Source: Cerina litoralis (lineage in GTDB: Bacteria; Bacteroidota; Bacteroidia; Flavobacteriales; Flavobacteriaceae). Taken from it: a stretch of DNA of 55,036 bases. Positions 19,020 through 27,247 of this stretch are shown in pieces. The notes beneath the pieces were generated by a model, which searched no databases, had not been told where the DNA came from, and saw nothing but the letters and a program-made list of their open reading frames with translations. The position numbers and the translations under genes are program-made. Within the stretch, counting starts at the first letter, position 1. Each line of letters begins with the position of its first letter. The stretch covers positions 1 to 55,036 of the forward strand of contig JAIRBC010000029.1 in assembly GCA_022008415.1 (NCBI GenBank). The letters are read 5' to 3'.

Positions 19020-19083
19020 AAATTGGTCTCAGTGTAATTTACTTCTCGCGAAGTTGTACTATCGGCTATTGATCTTTATTCCT

Positions 19084-19983
19084 TTATCTTGGATTGGGTC
19101 TTACGTCTTTTTTCTTTTCCCTTATCAGATAAATTCCTGCCAAAATAAGCAAACCTCCCACAACGTACCAAATCGTGAAGCTTTCGCCATCCAAAAGCCC
19201 CCAGATAACAGCAACAACGGGCAGAAGGTAAGTAACGGTGCTTGCAAAGACAGGGGAAGTGTTTTGAATCAATTTGTAGTATAGGATCATGGCGATAGCG
19301 GTTCCAAAAATGGTGAGAATGGCTAAATATCCTAGGGCTTCCCAAGTCTCCGAATTGGATTGAAAATTGGTAAAAAATCCGGTGAATATCAGTATTAAGA
19401 ACGATGGGATCGCCCAAATTGTAAAAACACTGCCCGATAATTGCATTGAGGGGACGTGCTGTAGTTTTTGTTTTATAATCAATGCCGAAAGCGCGTAGCA
19501 CGCGGTGGCCAACACAACGAGCAGCGCGTAACCCAGTTGTGATTCTTCGGTACTGGACTCCGAGAAATACATTAATGTGGCAGCCCCGACAAAGCCGATA
19601 ATCGCTCCGACTATCTGAATGGTTTTGGTGCGAATACCAAAAACCACAAAGCCCAATACCAAAACAAATACGGGTACCAACGAATCCAAAATTCCAGCGA
19701 GTGAACTGCTTACCTCAATTTGGGCCAAAGGGAATAGGAACATTGGCAAAAAATTTCCAAAGAACCCGGAAAGGACTATCCAACCTAGCGTGTTTTTTGG
19801 AATTCTTCGCAAGGCAGGTACCCCTATATATGCCATTATTAGTCCCGAAACCCCAACTCGGATGGCCCCTATCTCGTAGGGGGTAAAGGCAATCAGGGAT
19901 TTTTTGATCAAAATAAAGGAGCTGCCCCAAGTGAGACCTATCACAAACAACAAAAACCATCGATTTTCGAATATTTTCTGCAT
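19084..19983 (-). CDS. EamA/DMT-family transporter
   Basis: 299 residues from the ATG at 19983, which gives a normal first helix (WFLLFVIGLTWGSSFILIKKSL); an upstream start at 20046 would add a non-hydrophobic tail. Ten hydrophobic segments arranged as two EamA repeats of about 140 residues, with the usual exporter motifs (GLTWGSSF, LYYKLIQNTSPVFASTVTYLLPVVAVIWG). It is a metabolite exporter of unknown substrate and the last gene after the epimerase and DgcN genes, suggesting amino-acid or amino-acid-derivative export (inference). Confidence 0.8.
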   Translation of the reverse strand: MQKIFENRWFLLFVIGLTWGSSFILIKKSLIAFTPYEIGAIRVGVSGLIMAYIGVPALRRIPKNTLGWIVLSGFFGNFLPMFLFPLAQIEVSSSLAGILDSLVPVFVLVLGFVVFGIRTKTIQIVGAIIGFVGAATLMYFSESSTEESQLGYALLVVLATACYALSALIIKQKLQHVPSMQLSGSVFTIWAIPSFLILIFTGFFTNFQSNSETWEALGYLAILTIFGTAIAMILYYKLIQNTSPVFASTVTYLLPVVAVIWGLLDGESFTIWYVVGGLLILAGIYLIREKKKDVRPNPR

Positions 19984-20067
19984 ACTACCATTGCGTTGTT
20001 GCGGTCCAGTACAACCGGGGCCCTGGGCCATAAGTTTCGAGAGCAAGCGGAACTCGACTATAGAACT

Positions 20068-21129
20068 TTATAGATGAACATTTCCCAGCCCTGGGCTAGT
20101 TGTGGGGAATAGCACTCCATTTCTCAAGTTGAAAAGCCCTGTAATTGGGTCGTTCAACAGATCCAAGTGGCCATCCAGATCCGCGTAGTAAATATTAGGT
20201 CGGGAAAGGGCAAAATGGAGGCCGGCTGCAATGCCCAAGCCACATTCATCGTTACATCCTACCATGACCTCCAGATTGGCCGATTTTGCAACGGAATTAA
20301 TGTGCATGCCTTCCATAATTCCCCCTACCTTCATTAATTTGATGTTGATCATATCGACCCTGCCTTTTTTGGCGAGGCGAAATACATCCCTTAAGGTTTT
20401 AAGGCTTTCATCGGCCATAACGGGAATATGGACCTGACCTGTCACCTTCCCCAAGTTTTCCTCCTGCCCCAACTTAGTGGGCTGCTCAAAAATTTCAATC
20501 CCTACCTTGGCCGTTTTCTCGACAAAATCAATAGATTCGGCCACCGTATAGCCCTGATTACCATCAAAACGAAGCGTAATTTTGGGAAATAGCTGGCGAA
20601 TCCTGATCATTTTCTCGATGTCTGCCTGTAGATTGCCACCTCCTTTGATCTTTAGGATGGTAAACCCTTGCCCGACAAAATCCTTGGCTTGGGCAAGGGT
20701 CTGGTCCAAGGGCAAAATACCAATTGTAATACTGGTAGGAATACGGTCCCTATACCCTCCCAAAAAACGATATAACGGCACCCCGGCTTTTTTTGAGATG
20801 AGATCGTGCAGCGCCATATCGACCATGGTCAATGTCGAGGATTTTGGCCCCAATGATTGGCGGAGTTCTGCCAAAATAAGGGCATAGGTAAACGGATCTT
20901 TCCCTTTTAGATAAGGTTCGATAATGTTTTTTATGAGTTCTTCGACCTCCAACGGGGATTCCCCGGTCACTAGGGTATCCGGCGCGGAACAACCGAAACC
21001 GATTATACTCGTTTCGGTCTCCAACTTTAATATGAAATTGGTAGCCTTAGAAATGGTTTCGTAAGCAATAGTGTAAGGTACGGCCAACCTAAGGTCTAGC
21101 CGATCGTATGATACTTTCGTTATTTTCAT
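20068..21129 (-). CDS. Enolase-superfamily epimerase/racemase (dipeptide epimerase or DgcA-like)
   Basis: 353 residues. N-terminal capping domain (1-120), then a modified TIM barrel with the Lys motif LKIKGGG (about 160-166), metal ligands in RFDGNQGY (Asp), IFEQP (Glu) and VMADESL (Asp), and a second catalytic Lys in DMINIKLMKVGG. This is the L-Ala-D/L-Glu epimerase subgroup of the muconate-lactonizing group. The adjacent DUF1611 gene argues for the D-glutamate pathway, where this fold racemises N-acetyl-D-glutamate (DgcA). Family is clear; the choice between dipeptide and N-acetyl-glutamate as substrate is open. Confidence 0.85.
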   Translation of the reverse strand: MKITKVSYDRLDLRLAVPYTIAYETISKATNFILKLETETSIIGFGCSAPDTLVTGESPLEVEELIKNIIEPYLKGKDPFTYALILAELRQSLGPKSSTLTMVDMALHDLISKKAGVPLYRFLGGYRDRIPTSITIGILPLDQTLAQAKDFVGQGFTILKIKGGGNLQADIEKMIRIRQLFPKITLRFDGNQGYTVAESIDFVEKTAKVGIEIFEQPTKLGQEENLGKVTGQVHIPVMADESLKTLRDVFRLAKKGRVDMINIKLMKVGGIMEGMHINSVAKSANLEVMVGCNDECGLGIAAGLHFALSRPNIYYADLDGHLDLLNDPITGLFNLRNGVLFPTTSPGLGNVHL

Positions 21130-21142
21130 ATAAGCGACCTTC

Positions 21143-22219
21143 TCACTGTAGTATTTCTCGTATGACCTGAATCAATCCCTCCGGACCATGTGCCAACACA
21201 TCAAACGCGGGCAATTTGGTTTCCAAAACAATATTTTTACACGCTTCTTGAATGTCAGTGTCGGTTGCCATCATCTCGTGGTTAACGGTAATTGCAATGA
21301 CCTTTTTGCCCGATATGGTCTCTATCGCATGGATCTGTTCGTTTAGGGAATGCAATTTATATCCGGGAAATCCATCGTACTCAACACGCTTTGGGGCGTG
21401 CTGTAAGATGACATAGTCGGGCCTACCGGCCGCCAAGATCTCAAATCCGCCCGGATATGCGGGATTCATTAAACTGCCCTGGCCCTCGATGACGATAACA
21501 TCTGGTTTTTCTTTTTTGTAGGCGCTTACCACGGCGTGTTCTATTTCTCCGGAAACAAAATCGTTGATGCAGCTGTCCATTACCATACTGTACTTGGCGC
21601 CCTGCATCCAGGCTGTTTGGCCCGTGCCGATCATTTGGGCCTTAAGCCCTACTTTTCTGAGGCCATGTACTATGATCCAAGCGGTGGTTCGCTTGCCCAA
21701 AGCAGAATCGGTGCCCAATACGGCTAATTTTAGGCAGTCGACCTTTTCGATCTCACCTGTAAAAAAGTGCAGCTTGTCCCTATCGGGGGTTTTTCGAACA
21801 TCCCTTATTGTGCATTGGTGCGTTTCTGCCAATTGGGTTAGTTCCTTGTCATTGGTCAAGAAATCATGTAAGCCGCTGTCTACGTTCCATCCATAGGTGA
21901 GGGCTTTTTTTATCGTTGCTTTTGCTTCGAAAGGCAACCTTCCACCGTCGGGTGCAAGGCCAATGACCATAGTTCTAGGGGTGTTCCCCAACTGTTCTAG
22001 GGATTTTCGCGCAACCTCGATATCCTTAAAAATCGGGATACCGTTTCGCTTTCCATCCAAAACTTCCCCCGCATCCTGTCCTTCGTATTTGGTATCCAAG
22101 ATTCCTACAATATCATAACGCTCCGTAAAGCGTACCAATCCGTGGGCAGTCTTTCCGTTGGGAGTATTAAAAGCACCTTCGCAATACACGAGTGCTTTTC
22201 CATCTATAGATTCTTTCAT
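21143..22219 (-). CDS. dgcN: DUF1611/DgcN-family protein (probable D-glutamate N-acetyltransferase)
   Basis: 358 residues. An N-terminal Rossmann-like domain (1-140, GLVRFTERYDIVGILDTKYEGQDAG, MVIGLAPDGGRLPFEAK) and a C-terminal P-loop-like domain starting LAVLGTDSALGKRTTAW (about 180), with IEGQGSLMNPAYPGG and the end region ITVNHEMMATDTDI. This is the DUF1611 architecture; members studied as DgcN act with DgcA in D-glutamate catabolism. The gene ends 13 nt before the DgcA-like epimerase, supporting joint function. Confidence 0.75.
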   Translation of the reverse strand: MKESIDGKALVYCEGAFNTPNGKTAHGLVRFTERYDIVGILDTKYEGQDAGEVLDGKRNGIPIFKDIEVARKSLEQLGNTPRTMVIGLAPDGGRLPFEAKATIKKALTYGWNVDSGLHDFLTNDKELTQLAETHQCTIRDVRKTPDRDKLHFFTGEIEKVDCLKLAVLGTDSALGKRTTAWIIVHGLRKVGLKAQMIGTGQTAWMQGAKYSMVMDSCINDFVSGEIEHAVVSAYKKEKPDVIVIEGQGSLMNPAYPGGFEILAAGRPDYVILQHAPKRVEYDGFPGYKLHSLNEQIHAIETISGKKVIAITVNHEMMATDTDIQEACKNIVLETKLPAFDVLAHGPEGLIQVIREILQ

Positions 22220-22357
22220 TTTAATATTGTTGTTAAAGGTTAACCCCCGTTATTTTAATCCGATTACCATTGCTTGATTTGCTTTTCGTCTCACGCTTTA
22301 TACAAAATAAAAAACACAAAGCGATATGCGCAGGGTGATGGGCCGCATGGTTTAGCT

Positions 22358-23419
22358 TCAGTTTTTAGCGGTTAGGACGGCGACAAAACGACCGGGTTCA
22401 AAATTTAGTTTTTCATCCATTTCCAACAAAGCGATCAGTCCTGCGGTAGCTGCGGGCAGAATCTTAAATCCTTCCGCTTTAGCCAACAAGGAGGTCATTT
22501 CCCTTAGTTTTTTATCGCTGATATTATAGGCGTCTCCCTTCGATTCCCTTAACGCATATAGCGCTTCGTCCCCATCAAAACTGTGCCAATTGATCAACGG
22601 CTCATTGTATTTTGTTTCCTTTATCGATTCTGGATTTAGGTCCTTGCAATTTTCCATTCCCAATAAAAACGATTGAACTATGGGATTTTTTTTAGAAGAC
22701 GATGCGGCGATCATCTTGGGAACATTGGAGGTTTTACCGCGTTTGTACAAACTAACGAAACCCCGGTAAATTCCCGCGATCAACGTTCCGTTCGAAACCG
22801 GTACCGCGCAGTATTTTGGGGCATCCCCAAGGTCTTCATAAATTTCCAGCGCAATTTGCGAATAGGCCGAAATCTGGAGTGCCGTATTGGAGCCCCCTGG
22901 ATTTGCGTCGTACCACATATTTTGTCCTGCCAATTTACTACTCGCCGTTACAACATCCTCGTAACTTCCTGGCATTCTGATAATCTCTGCCCCGAGGGCT
23001 TCCATTTCCACGATACGGTCCGTATGATACGATTGTGGAATATAGATCTTGCAATCGATCCCCGCCAGATTAGCGGCGAGGGCCACCGCTACACCGTAAT
23101 TACCACAGGTAGCTAGGGATACCGTATGAAATTCCCGGCGCAACGCATCGTAGATCTGTGCAAACGCAATGCGGTCCTTTTGGGTGCCGGTAGGGTTGTC
23201 TCCTTCATATTTTATATACAACTGACGGATATTGAACTCCCGCTCTAAAGTCTTGGCGCGGTTAAGACCGGTATCCCCAACCTCAAGGTTGATGATATCC
23301 TCATACGATTCAAGTCGGTCTACTAAGGATTTACCTGGATCCCTAACCAACTTGGCCAATTGCTGCGCTTCTTGGGAAACTTTGTTTTCGGCCGTTTTTA
23401 CACCATCCTTTAAGTCCAC
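22358..23419 (-). CDS. PLP-dependent threonine-synthase-like lyase
   Basis: 353 residues, fold-type II PLP enzyme. The Schiff-base Lys is in NPTGTQKDR (about 77-85); ATCGNYGVAVA is the substrate or phosphate loop; VPVSNGTLIAGIY and ILPAATAGLIALLE complete the active site. The start is a GTG at 23419: an ATG at 23459 is out of frame and no in-frame ATG precedes the conserved region. It heads the operon with the DgcN- and DgcA-like genes, so it likely handles an amino acid such as threonine, serine or a diamino acid. The specific reaction cannot be assigned. Confidence 0.8.
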   Translation of the reverse strand: MDLKDGVKTAENKVSQEAQQLAKLVRDPGKSLVDRLESYEDIINLEVGDTGLNRAKTLEREFNIRQLYIKYEGDNPTGTQKDRIAFAQIYDALRREFHTVSLATCGNYGVAVALAANLAGIDCKIYIPQSYHTDRIVEMEALGAEIIRMPGSYEDVVTASSKLAGQNMWYDANPGGSNTALQISAYSQIALEIYEDLGDAPKYCAVPVSNGTLIAGIYRGFVSLYKRGKTSNVPKMIAASSSKKNPIVQSFLLGMENCKDLNPESIKETKYNEPLINWHSFDGDEALYALRESKGDAYNISDKKLREMTSLLAKAEGFKILPAATAGLIALLEMDEKLNFEPGRFVAVLTAKN

Positions 23420-23439
23420 GTTGCGTGTTTTGTCTCTCC

Positions 23440-23447
23440 CAAAAGTA
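23440..23447 (-). promoter_or_regulatory. -7 box for the PLP-DgcN-DgcA operon
   Basis: Plus-strand CAAAAGTA is the complement of TACTTTTG, a perfect -7 box, about 20 nt before the GTG start. A near-palindrome, TTTCGATTAAAATTGAAA (18 bp, one mismatched pair), lies about 40 bp further upstream on this strand and might be an operator. Confidence 0.5.
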
Positions 23448-23557
23448 GGTGTATTTCATTAAAGATTACAGAAATGGGGATACTTTCGATTAAAATTGAA
23501 ACCTAAACTCCAGGTTTGTGCCTAGAAGGCATATAGAATGGGACTTCCCACCACCTA

Positions 23558-23601
23558 ATGATATATATCATATCAAAATTAAAAGGGTTCCCTTAGCTTT
23601 G
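23558..23601 (+). promoter_or_regulatory. 44-bp FNR-like promoter module (HdeD remnant / SpoIIAA-like gene)
   Basis: Palindrome ATGATATATATCAT (23558-23571), exactly 22 nt, then the -7 box TAGCTTTG (23594-23601). The first start codon downstream is at 23625. Confidence 0.8.
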
Positions 23602-23624
23602 ATGTTAATCAATAAATAGATGCC

Positions 23625-23835
23625 ATGAAAGCTACAGTTTACAGTATCGTTATGCCAGTGATTCAAGAATGGTGGGTGAATTTATTAATGGGCCTGCTTT
23701 TTTTAACAGCCGGTATTTTGGTATTTAACCCATTTTAGGTGGGCCAGATTGCGTTTTCGTTCGAGCACCTATGTGTTGGCCATTGGGATTTCAATATTTT
23801 TAGTACCAACTGTGGGTTCGGAACGGGCAGATTGA
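23625..23835 (+). pseudogene. Broken HdeD/DUF308-like membrane protein
   Basis: An ATG at 23625 opens a 37-codon frame with one hydrophobic helix (EWWVNLLMGLLFLTAGILVF), ending at a stop at 23736-23738 right after NPF. In the +1 frame the sequence continues with SSTYVLAIGISIFLV before a stop at 23833-23835. Joined across the shift, this resembles the first two helices of HdeD/DUF308 proteins (WW...LL.G.L....GI.VF..P then Y..L...I...FL). The remaining helices are absent, so the gene is both frameshifted and truncated. Its promoter module is intact and now presumably serves the next gene. An alternative is a genuine 37-residue single-helix protein. Confidence 0.5.
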
Positions 23836-23864
23836 TAACCAAATAAAAATGGAATCAATGAATT

Positions 23865-24299
23865 ATGAACTTAAAATTTATTGGGATGCAGAATACAGCG
23901 ATGACAATTTCATATCACATAGGCGGTAGTGTCGCCGAGGACCATTTTGTTGAATTTTTTGAACAAATGGCAGTGATTGCCAAAGAAGACCGAAATGTAA
24001 ATTTGGTGTTGGAAATAGATCAGATCGATGTCCTCCGGAATTTAAACACCTTTTTCTTGAATGGGGGGTCAAAAAAAATAATACGCGATAACCTTAGAAA
24101 ATTTGCCTTAATTACAGATGCCGATTGGATCGAGGAGCTCGGTGATTTAATCGACTTTGTTTCCAACGGTATTGAAGTAAAGGTGTTTGGTCGTGACGAA
24201 AAGGAAAAAGCCAATAAATGGATCCAGGCGGCGACGATGAAGGAAAATCTGGAACTTGAGACCCGGTTAAAACAAGGTTACGCCCATCTGTTGGTCTAG
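23865..24299 (+). CDS. SpoIIAA-like (STAS/SEC14) protein
   Basis: 144 residues, cytoplasmic, with alternating strands and helices of the SpoIIAA-like fold: a first strand TAMTISYHIGGSV, helix EDHFVEFFEQMAVIAKED, strand VNLVLEIDQID, helix and strand KFALITDADWIEELG, then FVSNGIEVKVFGRDEKEKANKWI, the usual C-terminal block. The ATG at 23865 is used; an ATG 15 nt upstream is in another frame. Members are found with stress genes and their ligands are mostly unknown. Transcription probably comes from the FNR-like module at 23558, about 260 nt upstream, through the HdeD remnant. Confidence 0.7.
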   Translation: MNLKFIGMQNTAMTISYHIGGSVAEDHFVEFFEQMAVIAKEDRNVNLVLEIDQIDVLRNLNTFFLNGGSKKIIRDNLRKFALITDADWIEELGDLIDFVSNGIEVKVFGRDEKEKANKWIQAATMKENLELETRLKQGYAHLLV

Positions 24300-24431
24300 T
24301 AGGTTTAATTTATAACAAATTGGGTACAACACAGATCTAGAGGTATAGGGCAACACTACATCGAGCTTGCCCTATGCCTCTTTCTATTATTTTTGTTACG
24401 TGTTGCCCCGATCAATTTGTTTATATCCATT

Positions 24432-24746
24432 CTATGGAGTAACTCCCCTGTGGCGTTGCATGGCCGTTTTTCTTTTGCGGAGCTTTCTTTTAAGATCGCG
24501 CGTGGATTCGTTCAACGATTTCTCAAAATTGTCGGAATAACTCCTTACATATAGCCGTGCCCCCGGAGCATGTACTTCTATAGCGCAACTCTTGCCCTGA
24601 CCGGCAGGATCATTATCCTGTTTAAAGGTAACCTCGGCCTTGACAATGGAATCAAATTTTTTGACCAGTTTATCGAGCTTTCGCCGTACCTTGGTGTTCA
24701 TCGATTCGCTTACGGGCATCTGTATATATTCTATTCTTACGTTCAT
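24432..24746 (-). CDS. hpf: Short ribosome hibernation factor (HPF/RaiA-like, S30AE domain)
   Basis: 104 residues with the S30AE beta-alpha-beta pattern: MNVRIEYIQMPVSESMNTKVRRKLDKLVKKFDSIVKAEVTFKQ, then AIEVHAPGARLYVRSYSDNFEKSLNESTRDLKRKLRKRK. The basic C-terminal helix fits binding in the ribosomal decoding groove to silence idle ribosomes. It lacks the extra C-terminal domain of long HPF, so it is the short type. A weak -7-like element (plus-strand TAAAGCTA at 24776-24783) precedes it. It lies among stress genes, which fits a role in slow growth at low oxygen (inference). Confidence 0.8.
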   Translation of the reverse strand: MNVRIEYIQMPVSESMNTKVRRKLDKLVKKFDSIVKAEVTFKQDNDPAGQGKSCAIEVHAPGARLYVRSYSDNFEKSLNESTRDLKRKLRKRKTAMQRHRGVTP

Positions 24747-24811
24747 TCTATGCTATATTAGGTTAATAGATTTACTAAAGCTAAATTACCAATTATGGGC
24801 CTAACAATTTT

Positions 24812-25015
24812 ATTAAAAAGACCGGAACACGGAGGTGTTCCGGTCTTTTGAAGGGTATCGAAGTTGGGGGGAAAGCGGTCTTTATTCCAATCAGAACCTC
24901 AATGCGATTCGCTCAAAGAAAGCATACACATTCGCCCCGATACCCTTATATGGCCGCTAAGGCATGACTGCTTAGCAACCTGGAAAATCATTTTATTTTA
25001 AGAACCTTTATGCCC
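24812..25015 (-). ncRNA. Candidate structured small RNA of about 200 nt
   Basis: Bounded by an FNR-like promoter module (25026-25069) and a strong terminator (24816-24849), with no recognised gene between. The transcript can fold: a hairpin GCTAAG / CTTAGC (plus-strand about 24956-24976) and a long-range 10-bp stem AAGGGTATCG / CGATACCCTT (24938-24947 with 24851-24860), extended by G/C pairs. A 30-codon frame exists at 24899-24991 (minus), starting MIFQVAKQSC and ending SLSESH, but its codons overlap the paired regions, so an RNA is more likely than a peptide. No Rfam family is recognised. Confidence 0.4.
24816..24849. terminator. Strong terminator, probably for the minus-strand small RNA
   Basis: A perfect 15-bp stem AAAAGACCGGAACAC / GTGTTCCGGTCTTTT around a GGAG loop. 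On the minus strand it is followed by a T-rich tail (TCTTTTTAATAAAA), on the plus strand by only four T. It therefore best ends a minus-strand transcript arriving from 25015 and insulates the hpf gene. Confidence 0.8.
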
Positions 25016-25025
25016 TCATTAAATT

Positions 25026-25069
25026 CTAATATACGCCGACCGGACAACTTTTGGAATGATAATGATCAG
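25026..25069 (-). promoter_or_regulatory. 44-bp FNR-like promoter module (small RNA)
   Basis: Palindrome ATGATAATGATCAG (25056-25069, one mismatch), exactly 22 nt, then plus-strand CTAATATA (25026-25033; reads TATATTAG, one mismatch to TAnnTTTG). Weakest of the exactly spaced modules. Confidence 0.5.
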
Positions 25070-25100
25070 TCGGCCTAGAACCGTTTCGATACGGTGGAAG

Positions 25101-25131
25101 AAGGCCCGCAAACATATTGATTTCGGGCCTT
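25101..25131. terminator. Hairpin after the 37-residue gene
   Basis: Stem AAGGCCCG (25101-25108) / CGGGCCTT (25124-25131) with a 15-nt loop, followed by a moderate T-rich stretch on either strand. It lies 75 nt beyond the stop of the minus-strand gene at 25207 and separates it from the small-RNA promoter. Confidence 0.55.
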
Positions 25132-25206
25132 TCCCGTTAAGAATGTATCTTAACTTTTACACCTTCCATTTATAAATCGATCGTTTCAGGGAACCATAGA
25201 TTCCAT

Positions 25207-25320
25207 TTAAACTCTCGATTTACGTTTTTTCATCATTTTTTCTTCCAGTTTCCTCTGAATTTTTTCTTGTCTTTTAACTTTTAAATCCGACTTGGAAAGC
25301 TTTTTTTTTGCAGAAGCCAT
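25207..25320 (-). CDS. 37-residue highly basic protein
   Basis: From the ATG at 25320 the product starts MASAKKKLSKSDLKVKRQEK and continues as a Lys/Arg/Glu helix ending KKRKSRV. It has 16 Lys/Arg residues and no hydrophobic segment, which suggests nucleic-acid or ribosome binding. A longer frame to 25464 would add an unrelated hydrophobic leader and is unlikely. I do not recognise the family. The nearest supported promoter is the FNR-like module at 25664-25707, leaving an untranslated leader of about 330 nt with no recognisable ORF. This places it with hpf and Usp among stress genes (inference). Confidence 0.5.
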   Translation of the reverse strand: MASAKKKLSKSDLKVKRQEKIQRKLEEKMMKKRKSRV

Positions 25321-25663
25321 AATATAATATTTTTGTGAATTAATAATGACCAAAGATCTACTCCTATATGTGGTACGACCATGTTGCTGACCGAGTACCC
25401 GATTCGAATAAAACGAATTGGGAAAAAGAATTAAATATAAGGTATATAGGAGGGTTGTGGGCACACTCGGAAGTGCCCTTTATTTCGGAAAGATGATTCT
25501 CAATTTAAGAAATTCCATATTAAAAAATAAAACTTGTAGTTAAAATAGCAAGGTTACAAGGTTATTGATCATATTCTCCCAACGAAAGAATAAACATACG
25601 ACTTTTATTCCATTTGTTCAATACATTAAACACACCTGACACGCTTCAATGTGGTTTAACCGA

Positions 25664-25707
25664 CAAAGCTATTCCTTTTTGAAGAAGTACTAAATGATAT
25701 TGGTCAT
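25664..25707 (-). promoter_or_regulatory. 44-bp FNR-like promoter module (leader of the basic protein)
   Basis: Palindrome ATGATATTGGTCAT (25694-25707), exactly 22 nt, then plus-strand CAAAGCTA (25664-25671), complement of the perfect -7 box TAGCTTTG. The stretch 25321-25971 otherwise holds only a small hairpin (GGGCAC / GTGCCC at about 25460-25480) and no convincing gene. Confidence 0.7.
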
Positions 25708-25971
25708 GTCTAGGTTGGTTTTTGGTCCGATTCCCTTTACAAATCGAGGTACGGGATTTTCCGAACTTTTCAACCCATTCTGTTTACGCGGGTTTTCCCC
25801 TGCCTAAAAAATGATTCCCTAGCTGAGGTTGTGTATTTATTTTTGCTCCAGTAATTATAAAAATAAACTTTCAAAAATTCCCGACTTTCTATTTAAAAGC
25901 AGTTTTTAGCTTATTTTCGCCTTTTCAAAACTAAAGCTCATTCCGAGTTTATTAACCCGTCCAAAAAAGAA

Positions 25972-27162
25972 ATGCCAGTAACCGATTCTGACGGCAAAAG
26001 TAAATCGACCAAAATCCTATTGATTGCCGGGATTCTCTGTATTGCCATTAATTTGCGACCGGCTTTGGCAAGTGTAGGACCGTTAATCGAAGATATTCGC
26101 AAAGATACGGGACTCTCCAACTCCCTATTGGGGTTGTTGACCACATTGCCATTGATAGCCTTTGGGGTAGTATCTACCTTGACCCCTTTGTTTACCAGGC
26201 GATTTGGAATTGGGGGAACTTTATTGGGAGCAATGGCACTTTTGACCCTCGGCATTTCGGTTCGATCTATTGCATGGGTACCGGCACTCTATTTTGGAAC
26301 AATGTTGGCGGGAATTGCTATCGCATTTGGCAATGTGCTGTTGCCCAGTTTGACGAAACGTAACTTCGAATCCAATTCGGGCCTTGTCACCAGTCTATAT
26401 TCCAGTTTCATGGCTATCGGAGCCTCATTGGCTGCAGGTCTCAGCGTTCCGTTGGCATACGGACTTAACCTGGGTTGGCGGCACTCGCTCTGGGTATGGG
26501 CCGTATTGGCCGTGATCGCTTTTTTCGTTTGGTTGCCACAGTTGAAGCACTTAAAAAAGTCGAAACCCACCGGTAGCTATCTACTGGCCATGAAAAAATT
26601 GGGAAAATCGCGGTTGGCTTGGCAGGTGGCGCTATTTATGGGGCTGCAGTCCTTGACATTTTATGTCATCCTGGCCTGGTTGCCCGCAATTTTACAGAGT
26701 AGGGGATACGATGCCTCCTTTTCTGGATGGATGCTGTCCCTTTCACAGGCAACAGGGATATTGGGATCTTTGATCATTCCTATTTTTGCTGGAAGAAAAA
26801 GGGATCAGAGAATGATTGTGTTGGTTTTGCTCGTTTTGGAGTTTGTTGGCCTGGTTGGGTTACTACTTCCGCAATTTGGATGGCCGGCCCTATGGATCGG
26901 GATGATCGGTTTTGAGCTGGGGGGCACTTTCGGACTGGCGCTTCTTTTTATCGTACTGCGTTCGCACAATGCCGATTCTGCTACGGAACTATCTGGTATG
27001 GCACAGTCGATCGGTTATCTTGTTGCGGCTACAGGGCCGATTGTTTTTGGCAGCGTCTTTGACCTAACCGGTGCATGGGCATATCCGCTTATACTACTTT
27101 TTATCGTTTCATTCCTAAAGCTTTATACCGGGTTGCTGGCGGGAAAGCCGGGAAAGGTATAA
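25972..27162 (+). CDS. CynX/NimT-family MFS transporter
   Basis: 396 residues with about 12 transmembrane helices. The opening IAGILCIAINLRPALASVGPLIEDIRKDTGLS is the signature of the cyanate/2-nitroimidazole (CynX/NimT) group, followed by LLTTLPLIAFGVVS and the loop RRFGIGGTLL. Substrate not predictable: no cyanase or carbonic anhydrase gene is nearby. It is 85 nt upstream of nhaA on the same strand, so co-transcription is possible. Confidence 0.8.
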   Translation: MPVTDSDGKSKSTKILLIAGILCIAINLRPALASVGPLIEDIRKDTGLSNSLLGLLTTLPLIAFGVVSTLTPLFTRRFGIGGTLLGAMALLTLGISVRSIAWVPALYFGTMLAGIAIAFGNVLLPSLTKRNFESNSGLVTSLYSSFMAIGASLAAGLSVPLAYGLNLGWRHSLWVWAVLAVIAFFVWLPQLKHLKKSKPTGSYLLAMKKLGKSRLAWQVALFMGLQSLTFYVILAWLPAILQSRGYDASFSGWMLSLSQATGILGSLIIPIFAGRKRDQRMIVLVLLVLEFVGLVGLLLPQFGWPALWIGMIGFELGGTFGLALLFIVLRSHNADSATELSGMAQSIGYLVAATGPIVFGSVFDLTGAWAYPLILLFIVSFLKLYTGLLAGKPGKV

Positions 27163-27247
27163 CGCAAAACCGACCATTCAATTTTGTGAGATCAAAAAAT
27201 ATTGTCGACCTTACGGCTCAACAAATCGGACAACCCTTTTAGGACTT

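Noticed and set aside
24899-24991. 30-residue peptide starting MIFQVAKQSC
   Set aside because: Not annotated as CDS because its codons overlap the paired regions of the proposed RNA; kept as an alternative in the ncRNA entry.
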